Positions 33,062-44,205 of a stretch of DNA of 64,000 nt are shown here, one piece after another. Positions within the stretch are counted from its first letter, which is position 1; each line of letters opens with the position of its first letter. A program made the translations under genes and the position numbers. Below the pieces are notes generated by a model. That model saw nothing but the letters and a program-made list of their open reading frames with translations, searched no databases and was not told where the DNA came from. This DNA is from Acanthosepion esculentum (taxonomy: Eukaryota; Mollusca; Cephalopoda; Sepiida; Sepiidae). The stretch covers positions 15,236,805 through 15,300,804 of the forward strand of contig OZ038480.1 of the NCBI GenBank assembly GCA_964036315.1. The letters are read 5' to 3'.

Positions 33062-33480
33062 TTGGTAAAAAATGTTTTTTTATTAGATATGCTACCACCC
33101 ACTTATAATAATTTCATGAAATTTCAAGAAATTAAATTTTTAGGGCGTGGATTTTTTTATTATTTAAAACCAGGACTCCTTGGAGATAGTAAATCATCAA
33201 ATTTTTTTGTAAAACAGTTAACTCATTCACCAAAAATCTCTGAATTGTAAAATAATAAATGCAATAAAACTATTTATTTAATTAATTAGAAAAGCTTTTA
33301 ATTGCTTTGATAAATCAGATTTATTAAGAAGAAAATGTTTTTCGATGAATAATTAATTTTTATAATATTTAAAAATTGTTTAAAATTCTGCATTGCTTCA
33401 ATCCGGCGGTTTGGTGATATTGTTAAGTGAAAATTTATTTTAAGAATCAAAAATTGAAAAGCTCATAACAGTCGTTTGTA
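33062..33480 (+). repeat. AT-rich interspersed repeat
   Basis: Colinear with 50490-50900: TTTCATGAAATTTCAAGAAA, then AAAAGCTTTTAATTGCTTT and TTTTCGATGAATAATTAAT. No coding potential. The 62-codon frame at 33062 is not conserved in the other copy. Confidence 0.65.
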
Positions 33481-33599
33481 CCCAAATTTTTGCAGAAAAA
33501 TTAAAAAAAAAAAACATGCACATATCCACTACAAAATTGTACATTTTTGTTTCAACGTCAAAAAAGGGAAAACCTTTTTTAGACGTCTCATCAGGTGGG

Positions 33600-34320
33600 G
33601 AATTATTTAGTAATTACAAAAGCTACCAAGATAATCACTTATTTAAAAGATTACAAATGGCAACATTAAATATAATGAACATGACAGATATTTTTAGAAA
33701 TTTCATTTTTAAATTTCATTTTTAAGAAATTGATTTTTAAAAAGCTGAAAAGGCCAATTTGTTATCGCCATTAAGAAATAGCGAATGAGTTGGGCCTGAT
33801 ATAAGACACATACTGTTAGAAATAAATTATAAAACGTCATTTCTTGTGTGGTCTTATTAATTAAGCGCAGCTTCAAAGGGGAGTATTCCTACAGACAGCA
33901 CATTTGTACTATTTCGTTTTATTGAGCGTACGGATAAAATGCCATAAATTCGACTTTTATTTAAGGTCACTATTTCATTAATTAATTTTCATATGTTCGA
34001 ACAGACACACATACAAGCTTTTTGCTTTATACATTAAAAATATGTTGGAAAAACAGGTTGGAATGAGCGAACAAAAGTCATGAAGATGAAACTAGAATAC
34101 GAGAAAATTCGAAACTGTTCTTGTAGGATTTTCATTATATTGATGTTTACTAGCGATTGAAACAAAAGAAAGAAGAGGAAGAATACAATCGGGTTAGACC
34201 ATCAAGAGGAAATGTACGACGGCAGAAAAGAAAAAGAGACAAAATAAAAAAAGAAGTGCGTAATAAATTAATGGGGGGTGTAGAAAGAAAGAAAGGAAAG
34301 AGGAAGTGCTTGAGGAAACT
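33600..34320 (+). repeat. LINE-A 3' UTR plus duplicated 0.5 kb segment, copy 1
   Basis: 33600-33800 is the LINE-A 3' UTR. 33810-34310 is duplicated at 35930-36495: GTTAGAAATAAATTATAAAA, TGTTGGAAAAACAGGTT and CAATCGGGTTAGACCATC. The 101-codon frame at 34157-34462 lies across it and is not conserved. Confidence 0.65.
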
Positions 34321-34329
34321 CGTAATATT

Positions 34330-34560
34330 ATGGGCACGTGGCCGAGTGATTGGGAAGAGCCATGCTCACCAACGTCATATAGAAGAAGTAGAATCTATTT
34401 ACCAATTACAAAATCCGTCAAGACAATCATTTATTTATAAAGATTACAAAAGACAATATTAAATATAAAGAACAAGACAGTTTTAGAAATTTTATTTTTA
34501 AACATTTAATTTTTAGAACTGAAAATGCCAATTTGTTATCTGCATTAAGCAAGAGCTGGC
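34330..34560 (+). mobile_element. LINE-A 3' end
   Basis: GGGAAGAGCCATGCTCACCA and the TTTATTTATAAAGATTACAA segment, as at 35220-35430. 34560-34800 shows nothing. Confidence 0.65.
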
Positions 34561-34804
34561 CATAGCCTTAAACAATTTGGTAATTGCTAATTTCATATGT
34601 ACACCATTGCTATTTATAGTAATTGTTAGATTTTTAAAAATAAACTAACAAAAATAACAACCTTATTTATCTCCCTTTATACAGTGATCGCTTTAGTTTA
34701 CTCATCAACTGTGATTTAAATTCTAGGCTACTTACCACTTTCATGGAAGACAATGTCATTATTTGAATAACTAATCCATTTAATCAGAGACTGCTTATGT
34801 TTCG

Positions 34805-35430
34805 TTAGAAACGAAGAAAAGAATACTAAACTTTACATAATATCAGTTCTTTTATACGGCAGTGAATGTTGGCTAAGCTCTTCACAGATGAAGAAGAGAT
34901 TTGAAGCAACAGAAGTATGGTTCTACAGAAGGATGATGAGAATACCATGGACTGAACATGTAAGCAACGATCAAGTTTTAGAGAAAATGTCAACAAAATA
35001 GATACTTATACTTAACATCAGGAAGCGACAGTTAAAATTTCTAGGGAATATGATACGGAAAGAGGGCTTGGAAAATCTGATACTCACAAAGCAAAATGAA
35101 GGAAAAAGGAACAGAGGTAAACAGTGCATCACCTACCTGGAGAGCTTCATTAAATAGATAGCGAATGAAGGTTTAGGTGTGATAAGAAAAAGAAAAACAT
35201 ATTAAGAGCAATGAAGGACAGGAAATTGTGGAGAGCCATGCTCACCAACGCCATATAGAAGAAGAAGAATCGATTTAGCAATTATAAAAGCCATCAACAA
35301 GACAATCATTTATTTATAAAGATTACAAAAGACAATATTAAATATGAAGAACAAGACATATTTTTAGAAATTTTATTTCTAAATTTCATTTTTTAAAATT
35401 TGATTTGTTAATGGAGAAAATGCCAGTTAG
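34805..35430 (+). pseudogene. LINE-A C-terminal part and 3' UTR
   Basis: Translates in parts to SVLLYGSECWLSSSQMKKRF, EATEVWFYRRMMRIPWTEHV and ILNIRKRQLKFLGNMIRKEG, then LENLILTK with an internal stop after MSTK. The coding part ends at GGAGAGCCATGCTCACCAAC, followed by the 3' UTR. Confidence 0.75.
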
Positions 35431-35434
35431 TTAT

Positions 35435-35905
35435 CCCTATTATCCCTGATCTGGCATCTCGTCTGCAGTCGATCTATCACAGACGAGTCGTCGCCTCTCT
35501 CAGTCTTTTTGACAAATACTTTCATGGTAATTACTCCGATGAGCTGCTCTCGCTGGTTCCCAGACTTCATTAATTCAAACGTCCTACGAGGCTGGCATCT
35601 CGCTCTCATCCTTTCACTGTTGAAACTGTTAAATGTAGCCGTCTCTTCTCCTCCAATAGCTTCATATCTCGCACCTATCACCTGTGGAACTCCCTTCCCT
35701 ATTCCTGTTTCCCTGATAGCTATAATCTCCAACTATTCAAATGTAATGTCAGTCGACATCTCCAGTTGCCTTGATCTATCCACTATCCTTCTCTTCATCC
35801 TTTCCTCTATCACTCCTATCTGCTCTCGCTGCAAATCCTCTGTAACCCCTTGCGTTCTAGTGGCTTTCCGCCTTGCTTGGGGTGAAATGCTTAAAAAAAA
35901 AGCAA
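35435..35905 (+). pseudogene. LINE-B C-terminal end and 3' UTR
   Basis: Coding relics of SLFDKYFHGNYSDELLSLVP, then the VETVKCSRLFSS region. The conserved 3' ending follows (GCGTTCTAGTGGCTTTCCGC, CTTGGGGTGAAATGCTT) plus a short A run. It is almost colinear with 54540-55060. The 146-codon frame here (35509-35949) is a composite of frames. Confidence 0.7.
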
Positions 35906-35929
35906 GAGCTGGTGAGTTGGGTGTTGAAA

Positions 35930-36495
35930 CTGTTAGAAATAAATTATAAAACGTCATTTATTTTCCGTTTCTTTTATTAAACGCAGCTTCAAGGAGAGCA
36001 TTCCTCTAAACAACGCATTTTCACTAAATCGAAAAGATTCATGTGAATGCCAAGGGAGTTGAATAATTTTAGTCTCCACGTTCAATTCGTCCATGTGCCA
36101 TAATTTATTTGGGAGTACGGATAAACGCTATAAAGCCTATTTTATTTGAGGCCACAGTTTTGCGCGCGCGCGGACAGACAACTCACTTTATATTATTCTA
36201 TTCATTCATTTTCGTATTTTCGAACAGACAAATTTTCTACTTTATAGACGTATTAGATTTATGTTGGAAAAACAGGTTGAAATGAGAAAACAAACGTCAC
36301 AAAGATGAAACTGGAATACGAGAAAGTTCGAAACATAGTTTTTGTGGGAAATTTATTGTATTGATGTTTAGTAGCTTCTGAAACAAAAGTGCATTTCCCA
36401 AGAAAGAATAGGAAGTAGACAATCGGGTTAGACCATCGAGAGGCAATGTAAGAAGGCAAAAAATATAAAAAGACAATATAAATAGAAGTCCGTAA
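35930..36495 (+). repeat. Duplicated 0.5 kb segment, copy 2
   Basis: Second copy of 33810-34310, about 2.1 kb downstream in the same orientation. Moderately diverged, with an inserted CGCGCGCG stretch at 36162. Confidence 0.6.
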
Positions 36496-36496
36496 G

Positions 36497-36810
36497 GAAG
36501 GAAGGAAGGAAGGAAGGAAGGAACAAACAAAGAGGAAGGAAGGAAGGAAGGAAAGAAGGAAGGAAGGAAGGAAGGAAGGAAGGAAGGAAGGAAGGAAGGA
36601 AGGAAGGAAGGAAGGAAGGAAGGAAGGAAGGAAGGAAGGAAGGAAGGAAGGAAGGAAGGAAAAAGAAAGAAACAAGCAAACAAAGAGGAAGGAATGAATG
36701 AAGGAAGGAAGGAAGGAAGGAAGGAAGGAAGGAAGGAAGGAAGGAAGGAAGGAAGGGAAAAGAAAGAAAGAAAGAAAGAAAGAAAGAAACTGAAAGAAAG
36801 AAAGAAACTG
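36497..36810. repeat. GGAA / GAAA microsatellite
   Basis: Mostly GGAA units broken by two near-identical interruptions (AACAAACAAAGAGG at 36522 and AAACAAGCAAACAAAGAGG at 36671). It ends in GAAA/CTGAAAG. The Pro-Ser-Phe-Leu frames on the minus strand are artefacts. Confidence 0.95.
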
Positions 36811-37149
36811 AAAGAAAGAGGTTAAGGAAACTAGTAATATTACAATCTAAAACCCAAATTTGAATTTATATAATGACAATTTCATTTCCCTTTCTAGGAC
36901 TGCTTGCTACCGGAGCAGCAAAAACAGAAGATCGTAGCAAGATCATAGTTGCAAGTTGTGTTATAACTAGATCCCGAAGTTTATGAACCAAATAATGAAT
37001 GTATCATACTAACTAAACGTTCCTTAAATATATCAAAACAGGTAATGAAAAATGCGTTAATCGTTAATTAAAGGGCAGTGGATTGACAAGGATAAATCTC
37101 CTCAAGTGCACAAATTGAGTTCGGTGGAAGAATGGTAATTTTGTCATGA

Positions 37150-37600
37150 TGTTATTCATTTAGAATTCTTCAAAGACAATGTAAGGCAAAATGCCCATTT
37201 ATACGTTCAACAGCAATAACGTGTCCAAAAGGTTTGCTCAAAAAGCGTCCGACATTAGTCAATATGAAGAATGTGACGACGCAAGAATAACACAGGAAAA
37301 ATGTTGAAACTTGTTTTCTCTGTTCTACTCTCCCCGATATATTCAGATGACCTTGCACCAACAAATTCTTACATTTTTCGATCGCTGCAAAACAATTTGA
37401 TGGGGACAACTTTCTCCAATGAAAGCCAGATTCAAGAGTTCTTCGAAAGCTTTTCAATGTCAAAACCTGCGGTATTTTACTCAAAAGGTATCGGAGAGCT
37501 CCCTGATAAATGGCAGTAAATCTTTGCAAATAGTGACGAATATATAATTGAAGAAATTGTAATTGAATTTTAATTTTTGAAGAATAAAATTAATAAACAA
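37150..37600 (+). pseudogene. Mariner transposase C-terminal third (DD34D type)
   Basis: Upstream 37160-37200 reads DNVRQNAH (canonical HDNARPH). The main frame then runs SDDLAPTNSYIFRSLQNNLM, NESQIQEFFESF and KPAVFYSKGIGELPDKWQ, the end of a canonical mariner protein (SPDLAPSDYHLFRSL ... FYRKGIEKLVDRWQK). The catalytic aspartate before LAP is retained (DDLAP). Frameshifts separate the blocks and the N-terminal two thirds are absent. 36810-37150 shows nothing. Confidence 0.85.
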
Positions 37601-37608
37601 AAATGATC

Positions 37609-38110
37609 TGTCTATATTTCTGAGAGGAGGTATTATGCACATTATTTACATTATTCGGACTATTGTCCTCATCTTTGTCACCATATTTATTACAATGTTT
37701 CGGCCGTTGTACGCTCCGGCCTTCTTCAGGTGGTTGGAATGTCGAAATGAAACCTTTATTTTGCTCACTGGGGTAGAATGTTCTAGTTCCACGTGCCATG
37801 TGTCCTCAAGAATACATGGCACAGTGGATAAAGGCGTTAGTTAGATTCAGTGACAGGACCCAAAGAGTATGAGTTCAATACCCGATTAAGGCAGTGGAGA
37901 ACTTTCGGAGGGAAATTAACAGGAGATAACTGATAACTGACATCCATTAAACATGGCACGTGGAACTAGAACAGTCTAATCCCAGTGAGCGAAATAAAGA
38001 GTTCAGTTCGACATTCAACCACCTGAAGAAGGCCGGAGCGTACAACGGCCGAAACGTTGTAATAAATATGGCAACAAAGATGAGGACAATAGTCCGAATA
38101 ATGTAAATCA
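37609..38110 (+). mobile_element. Family F foldback element, copy 2
   Basis: Left arm in minus orientation (37609-37800), tRNA-like core with A-box TGGCACAGTGG (37817-37827) and B-box GAGTTCAATACCC (37871-37883), body, and right arm (37930-38110). Each arm holds CTGAAGAAGGCCGGAGCG ... CGGCCGAAAC (left one with GAAACA). The left arm lacks the inner ~80 bp of body. It is the clearest complete copy. Confidence 0.8.
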
Positions 38111-38114
38111 TGTA

Positions 38115-38500
38115 AATAAAAAGGAGATTTAATTATGACTTAAGCCAGTAAATATTATAACTTAAAAAAATGAAAACCATTCTTGTCCAATTTGCATTCG
38201 CGCTATCTCCCAAAGTAATGATTCCATTTTTGCGTATTTGTTAAAAAAAATGTCGACAGTAACATCGACATTGTAAAAGGTAAAAAAATGATATGATTCT
38301 AATAGCAACAGGAAATAATAATATTCGAGAAACAATATCTTTATTTTATGACAAATTTATTTTTATATTTTTTACTTTATCTTACTCAACACGAGACGCG
38401 TGAGCCACTCGAGATAGAAGAAACTGTTTGAACAGAGCTTCCCCCTTACCAAAGGGATACGAAGGGAATGGGAATGATTTGACGCTGGCAGCTGCTAGCT
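38115..38500. other. No gene seen
   Basis: AT-rich, no recognised feature. Confidence 0.5.
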
Positions 38501-38514
38501 ATGAAGATCTGGGC

Positions 38515-39960
38515 TGGCGGAACTAATAAATGTAGCTCGTTGGGACGTTTGCCATAGTAATGACGACAGAGTAGTAAAAGGCTAGCAACGTTTTACCTGT
38601 GGGAAAGAGGTTGCAGGATGGAAAATAATTCATCACCCACAAGGCCATGTAGTCACTTTTGAACTCATGGTTGGACAGTGAGAGTTGACCAGCCTGGATA
38701 TGGAAGCAATACTCCGTTTCTAGTCCGACCTGACTCTTGTAAAAATAAAGCATGGTAGCAGGAGCATTTACTGGAGCGGTACAAGGAAGTGGCCATTCTT
38801 ACAGCAACTTTATCGATGGCACAAATATACGATTTCAATTTTGGGTCTGGAATGAGCTTGGACCCCAGTAGACGTTCGAGGCAAGGGGCCTCGTTGAAAG
38901 TATACCACTCATCAGTAAATTCCGGGTTTGCTCGGTGGTGAAATGTCACTAGCTTCATTTTGGAGGTATTGAATGATACAAAACAGTTGTCCCCCTCCCA
39001 TTGAGCTGTGAGCGCTAGGTCAGAGGTGAGTGAAATTAACTTCCAGCACTTGTAGTCCAGATATTCGGAGGTGGATCTATACACCGTAGTATCATTTATA
39101 TACATATATTTACTAGATCTGAGAATGTCCTGAGGAAGATCGTTAATATAAAACAAAAAGTGGGTAGGATTGAAGAAAGAACATTGGGGGACACCAACAA
39201 TATCCTACTTCAGAGGACTGACCATTAACAACGGCTTTCATTGACCTACCTGATAGAAATGACTTGATAACAGTGAAGACTCTTCTAGAGATTCCATATG
39301 TAGAGACTTTGTGTAGTAACCTTGTAGCCAAAGGCCTTCCAGATATCTAAGGTGATCGCGCTCTACATGTGTTTATTATAAAGCGTTTCACTAATTAATT
39401 AAAACATCAGCAGTGAACTTAGATTAACGAAAGTCATACTGTTTGTCGTTCAGGAGATTGTTTCTGTTGAGATGATCAACAAATTTGTTGTTAACAATAG
39501 CTTCAAAACGTTTGTTTATGAGACTAAGGAGGCTGGTGAAACAATATTTTGATGAGGACGTAAGTTCACCCGTTTTCTTGTAAATAAGTCATACACTTGA
39601 CACCTTCCATGGTCTTGGGGAACATTTCTTCTTCAAGCAGTTAAACAGCTTTGCCAGTATTGGAAATAGTTCTCGGCCAAAGTGCTTGAGAGCAAACATG
39701 TGGGTTTTATCTGGACCGGTAGCCTTCTTAGAGTCGAGGCTTTTCATGGTCCTGAAATCTTCCCATGCCGAGGATAAAAACATCAGTTAGCTTGTGCTCC
39801 GTGAGGTTGGAGAATTCCGGTAAGGAATGGTCCTGGTTGTCTAAATATGAAGCTTGAGTCAAAAAGAGATTTCCCTTATTTGACGAGGATGATATAACCT
39901 TGGGTGAATTCCTTGGAAGGAGCCGGCTAAACCGATCCAGGGTGAATGCCGCAACATACA
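38515..39960 (-). pseudogene. LINE-C reverse transcriptase, broken
   Basis: From 39960 downwards: LTEHKLTDVFI, DSKKATGPDKTH (RT block 1), a FRSKFTADVL-like block, LLHKVSTYGISRRVFTVIKS (palm), SGRSMKAVVNGQSSEV, LYINDLPQDILRSSKYM, then YINDTTVYRS, NTSKMKLVTFHH and the C-terminal SCYHALFLQ. The catalytic YADD box reads YIND, so one active-site aspartate is lost. There are several frameshifts. The endonuclease part lies at 41226-41930 and 40590-40740 after two insertions. A CR1/Jockey-type LINE. Confidence 0.85.
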
Positions 39961-40129
39961 TACATACAACCTCAGGGCAAATTTATAATGGAAAGCATTG
40001 ACGGTTTGCCTCTCTTGAGAACTGTGTTTACGATTTTCAAAAACACCATGTTTGTCTCATACTTTGACTGGAATTACATGTGTTCTTTGCATTTTCCAGG
40101 ACTCTCTTACAGTGATTTACTGCAGTTTT

Positions 40130-40585
40130 GAATGAGACAAAAAATTTTCTGTGATAAAGACGGTAGTCACTGGGCTGGTCTTGTCTCTAGAATACGTTCC
40201 ACTCGACTCCCACGAATCATCCTGTTTGGAGAGCACGACAGCGGCAAGAGGCTACCCCGTTGCCTAAAATGACGCTTCAAGTATCAGATTAAGACATTCT
40301 TAGCACAGACCAACATCAACCCTGAGACCTGAGAAATCGTTACTGCAAATCGGCCTTTCGGGCGTAGGACCATCTGGGTGGGGAGGACCGACACTTTTGA
40401 ATCCAATAGTCAACATGAAGAAGATCTGCGACTTGCTATCAGGAGGGCTCGACTCACCCAGCCACATTCACCACCCTCACTCCTCTGTGACTCCTGCTCA
40501 CGGCTCTTCAAGAGTAAGCTGCGCTTTAGCAACCATCTCCGCCACCGCCACCAGAGGGGAGAAAGAGAATAAGGAGAAAGGATGG
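40130..40585 (+). pseudogene. LINE-E polyprotein C-terminus with C2H2 finger
   Basis: Reads RIRSTRLPRIILFGEHDSGK, RYQIKTFLAQT-type sequence, then INPET and GRTDTFESNSQHEEDLRLAI. The finger CDSCSRLFKSKLRFSNHLRH follows (C-x2-C ... H-x3-4-H) with a stop. This is the usual tail of RTE/Jockey-like polyproteins. It lies inside LINE-C in the opposite orientation, so it (or a larger block) was inserted there. 39960-40130 has no other feature. Confidence 0.75.
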
Positions 40586-40589
40586 TGAT

Positions 40590-40740
40590 CCCGATGATCG
40601 GATGCGAGCAGGTGCCGACTTGACTGTATTGGAGTATCGATTACAATGAGCCATAGCAGCATTACCTTCAGGTGTGAACCAAGGTTGACTGTTTGGGCTT
40701 TATTGGTATTTCTTGTGGGAGATAAAACTTTCTATGTATC
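40590..40740 (-). pseudogene. LINE-C endonuclease-RT linker
   Basis: Reads NSQPWFTPEGNAAMAHCNRY on the minus strand, the linker between endonuclease and RT. It joins the fragment at 41226 once the family R insertion is removed. Confidence 0.6.
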
Positions 40741-40752
40741 CAGAAATCATAA

Positions 40753-41213
40753 CCGTCCTGGGTATGACGATAAACTACATCCGCGTCCTGGGTAAGACGA
40801 TAAACTACATCCAGCAGCAAGGCCTCTGATCAAGAGGTTTTGAGGAGCTTGGAACCACCTCTTAATTGTTGGCGTTCCCAGGTCCACCCTGACCTGGGGT
40901 GGTAGCACTTGTTAGAGCCCCAGCTATAGGCAAATAGTTGACACCCAAATTTGTGTAAAAATAGGTTTTAATGTCAGAAATACTTTGTAATAAAAAAAAT
41001 ATTACCAGCAATAATTTTTGAAGGAAAAATTATTATCATCAATACTTTAAAAGAAAAAGTACCAGCAATACAAACAGCTATACATTCTTTGAAAAAAATA
41101 TTCCCAGAAATAGATTTTTGAAGAAAAACATATTACCAGCAAGAAAGGTTTTGTCGTCATTAAATAATCCATTCAGGTTGATGTACCGTAAAACAAACCA
41201 AACCAAACCAAAT
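40753..41213 (+). mobile_element. Family R retroposon, copy 5
   Basis: Two head monomers, conserved head, a few CCAGCAATA-type repeats, a degraded stem-loop (GTCATTAAATAATCC ... GTACCG) and a tail with three AAACC-type units. Flanked by an exact 12 bp duplication CAGAAATCATAA (40741-40752 and 41214-41225). It lies inside the LINE-C endonuclease, whose frame continues across the insertion. Confidence 0.9.
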
Positions 41214-41225
41214 CAGAAATCATAA

Positions 41226-41930
41226 AGGCTATTTTGGAAGGTCTGTTTCTGAATAAAGCTGAAAGATGTTTCTGCATTGTACAATCTGAAGCAGTCCCCA
41301 TCAGATTATCCTATGTAATGGCACATTTTAGGATGCATTTGATTCGGCATCAACCTTTACTCTGATCAATGAAGGTCTGATGTGCCCGAGGTAATATCTC
41401 CGCAAAATATTGATCAGCGAATGTGTTAATGAAGAGGTCTAAATATTTGTATGGCGCCAGCTATATCGGGAACACGAGTATAATTATCCGCGATCTGAGG
41501 CAGCCAGTAAGCTACGGCGAAATCATAACAATATTTCCCTTCTTCTTCTTCGGTCATGTTTGAATGATTTAACCATTCGTTTGGGGCAAATGTTGAAATT
41601 GCCACAAATGTGAATATTAAGTGAAGGGTAATCGGAGAGGATGTTATCAGTCTTCTCCATTATTCTGTCAAACTTTGCAATGCCATCATCCTGAGCGCGA
41701 TAGACGGCGAAGACGAAGGACACTCAGAACGAAGGTCGATCGAAAGCACACGACCGGGAAGTCAGGGTCCTTGTTGTTCGGATTTCTGCTGCAAGGGAAC
41801 CCTCCTTTGATATATAAATGTCAATTTAAAGGTTCACCTTTTGTGAGTAGAGGCAAATGTTACAGGAGTGTGAAATCTTGGACTGAAATAAAACGGTTGA
41901 GTTCTGTTTCAGATATGATCTATTGAAGAT
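41226..41930 (-). pseudogene. LINE-C endonuclease domain, broken
   Basis: Reads FVFAVYRAQDDGIAKFDRIM, then SDYPSLNIHICGNFNI (the GDFN motif of APE-type endonucleases, here GNFN), and further down TRVPDIAG and NILRRYYLGHIRPSLIRVKV. Stops and frameshifts are present. The catalytic D of GDFN is N. It is the 5' part of the LINE-C copy that continues at 40740-38515. Confidence 0.75.
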
Positions 41931-42475
41931 GTAGTTCGACCTCTGGATAATTGGATTGTAGACATTAATGTTAGTGAAGTAAGTAGAGAAATTGGACCAG
42001 CTTTTTGCACGAACGTTCTGGGTTGGATTCTACTGTCTTTTATCTTTGCTCATATTTTAGTATTGGGAGTGAGAAGCCGAGATAACGAGACAGAATTACC
42101 TTCAAGTCGTATGTGTAGAAAAACACACCTGGATTAATCGTCATGAATCACAGCTATAACTGTACACTTCACTATCACATTGAGAGGCTCGACCGGAAAC
42201 AACGACATGTCCTAGATTCCACTGACAATGATTTTACGTTTACAGTTCAATACCGACAGAAATAAGATTTAAATCATAATAACAATTCGTCTTATTTATT
42301 TGACCATAAATTATTTAAAGATAAAATGAATTAGCATCGAGCTTAACGAGATCGTTTTAATGTCCTTGAGGCGAGTATAAAAACCTTAAAATAAATCATC
42401 TTCCGTCCCAGGCCTAAGGTTGCCGGTCCTGCAACCGTAGTCGATTTGAAGAAAAATGAAATTAAGTAATAGACA
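41931..42475. other. No gene seen
   Basis: Mixed sequence. The segment around 42260-42410 resembles 43495-43680 (ATGRATTTGACATCGAGCTT, TCATCTTC), a minor duplicated repeat. Confidence 0.45.
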
Positions 42476-42479
42476 GCTT

Positions 42480-42830
42480 CTTTTTTTTTTTAATTATTTC
42501 ACCCCAAGCAAGGTGGCAATGCCACTACTATGCAGGGGGTTACAGAGAGGGGAAATGAGAGAAAAGACTGAGTATAGGGAGAATTGAGGAAGGAAGATAG
42601 AAGATGGTGACTAACATTGCATTTAAATTTTTGTAGATTGTAGTTGTTAGGGAAGCAAGTAAACGGAAGGTTATTCTACTGGCAGGAAGAAAACTGTTGA
42701 AGTAGAAGTGTCGGTTGCATTTAATTATTTCAACAGTAAAAGGGTGGAAACTATATATGTGTCTAATAGCACGCTTAAATTCATGTAGTTGGGGCAACAG
42801 GGAGAAAAACTCTCCATAGTACTTGGCATG

Positions 42831-42895
<65 letters not shown>

Positions 42896-42960
42896 ACATA
42901 GAGAGAAACCACGCCACATCGATGAGAAAGTCACTGAAATCGAGATGGCAAGTCAGGATC
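42480..42960 (-). pseudogene. LINE-B 3' end with TA tract inside
   Basis: From 42960 downwards: ILTCHLDFSDFLIDVAWFLS, a poly-TA tract (42837-42891), then YGEFFSLLPQLHEFKRAIRH, FTVEIIKCNRHFYFNSF and the 3' ending CTTGCTTGGGGTGAAAT. The TA microsatellite replaces a few codons and gives a poly-Ile-Tyr frame. The upstream side is interrupted by a solo LTR. Confidence 0.75.
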
Positions 42961-42966
42961 AATTAC

Positions 42967-43416
42967 TGTTATATAAGAATAAAATATCGCTGCTGACACT
43001 TGAGTTTGAACGTAGATCGCCAGTGAGCAAACATTATTGACTGTAAAGGAAACGCATATATAGAAAGTACCGTGACGACTAAGCGATCGTTGTTTCTAGT
43101 CTATCCTCTATTACTGTACGGATCATCATTTCTATTCTATCCCCTATAACTATACCGACTACTATTCTCTACTCTGTTCACTATACTATTTCTCTATTCG
43201 GATCGCTGTACGGATTACTGTTCGAGTGAGTATTATCGACCAAATACTATTAGTGCGAGTTCTATTCGAAGCTGTCTGACACCAGTATTATTCAAGGGCG
43301 TACTATAGTTGTATCTGCGATTACAAAGTCCCTACAACAACGAGCATTACGAATGTGACTCCGAGTATTAGTTGACATCACAAAAGTGGCAACGAGTGTT
43401 CGTTGACATCACAAAA
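42967..43416 (+). mobile_element. Solo LTR, TG...AA type, copy 2
   Basis: Starts TGTTATATAAG, has CATATATAGAAAG, and ends GACATCACAAAA with an exact 5 bp duplication ATTAC (42962-42966 and 43417-43421). Homologous to 28982-29363. It is longer owing to an extra segment after GTCTATCC and a partial duplication of its 3' end (GTTGACATCACAAA occurs twice, 43373 and 43403). Confidence 0.85.
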
Positions 43417-43421
43417 ATTAC

Positions 43422-44200
43422 ATTACAGATCCTTCTCTGGATTTTTGGATCGAGATAAATAATTATTTCAATATTTACAGAAATAAAATTGAAATACTAA
43501 TTAAAAAGTAGTTCCTCTTGTTTATTTATTTGCACATATTTATAAATTCTTTAAGAAGGAATGGATTTGACATCGAGCTTAATGACCGCGTTTTATGGTC
43601 TTCAAGCAGGTAAATTTTTAAAACTTTCTCAAAATGAATCATCTTCAACCTTTGAAGCTAAATTTCCGGTTGTGCACCGGAGTCGACCTGAAGCAAATAA
43701 AATTAAATAAATTAGCATTTTGCTTCTTTTTTTTCTGATTCTGTTTACAAGTTTCTTTGGCTCTTTGATTATGTCTGGACAATGGAGAACAAAAATAGGA
43801 TGAAGGATGAACGCAAGATAGAAAATAAAACAGTCAACAGACGATGTAAACAAAGCGATTAAAATTGTCTCTCTCAAGGACAGGTGCTAATGCATTCTGA
43901 ATCATCAAATTATTCACATCATTTACTGTCAAGGATAATATTAGTAATTGTTCCAGTTATGATAAATTATTTTTGTCATTTTTCTTCGGTTTAATTTTAT
44001 TGGTCATTGTGTCTCTTTCGATCAACTGCAATCCGACCGACATCAGGTTCTGATTATACAGCGAGGTAAAAAGTATGCAACACGAATTCAGCGCAGAGAT
44101 GACGACGCGACAATTCCAAGAATACACAGATACAAGCAATCGACTAACGTGCATGAGAACGAATGCGCATGCTCACGCAGAACAAGATTCGACAACATTC
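43422..44200. other. No gene seen
   Basis: The 82-codon and 65-codon minus frames have no family signature. Confidence 0.45.
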
Positions 44201-44205
44201 TAGAA

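Noticed and set aside
34157..34462. 101-codon basic ORF
   Set aside because: Crosses from the duplicated 0.5 kb segment into the LINE-A 3' end. The frame is not conserved in the copy at 36.4 kb.
35509..35949. 146-codon ORF on the plus strand
   Set aside because: Passes through LINE-B in a frame that differs from the homologous copies at 54.6-55.0 kb. It includes the 3' UTR.
36259..36683. Pro-Ser-Phe-Leu-rich ORFs
   Set aside because: Translation of the GGAA microsatellite.
37170..37529. 119-codon minus-strand ORF
   Set aside because: Antisense shadow of the mariner transposase fragment, which has clear family motifs on the plus strand.
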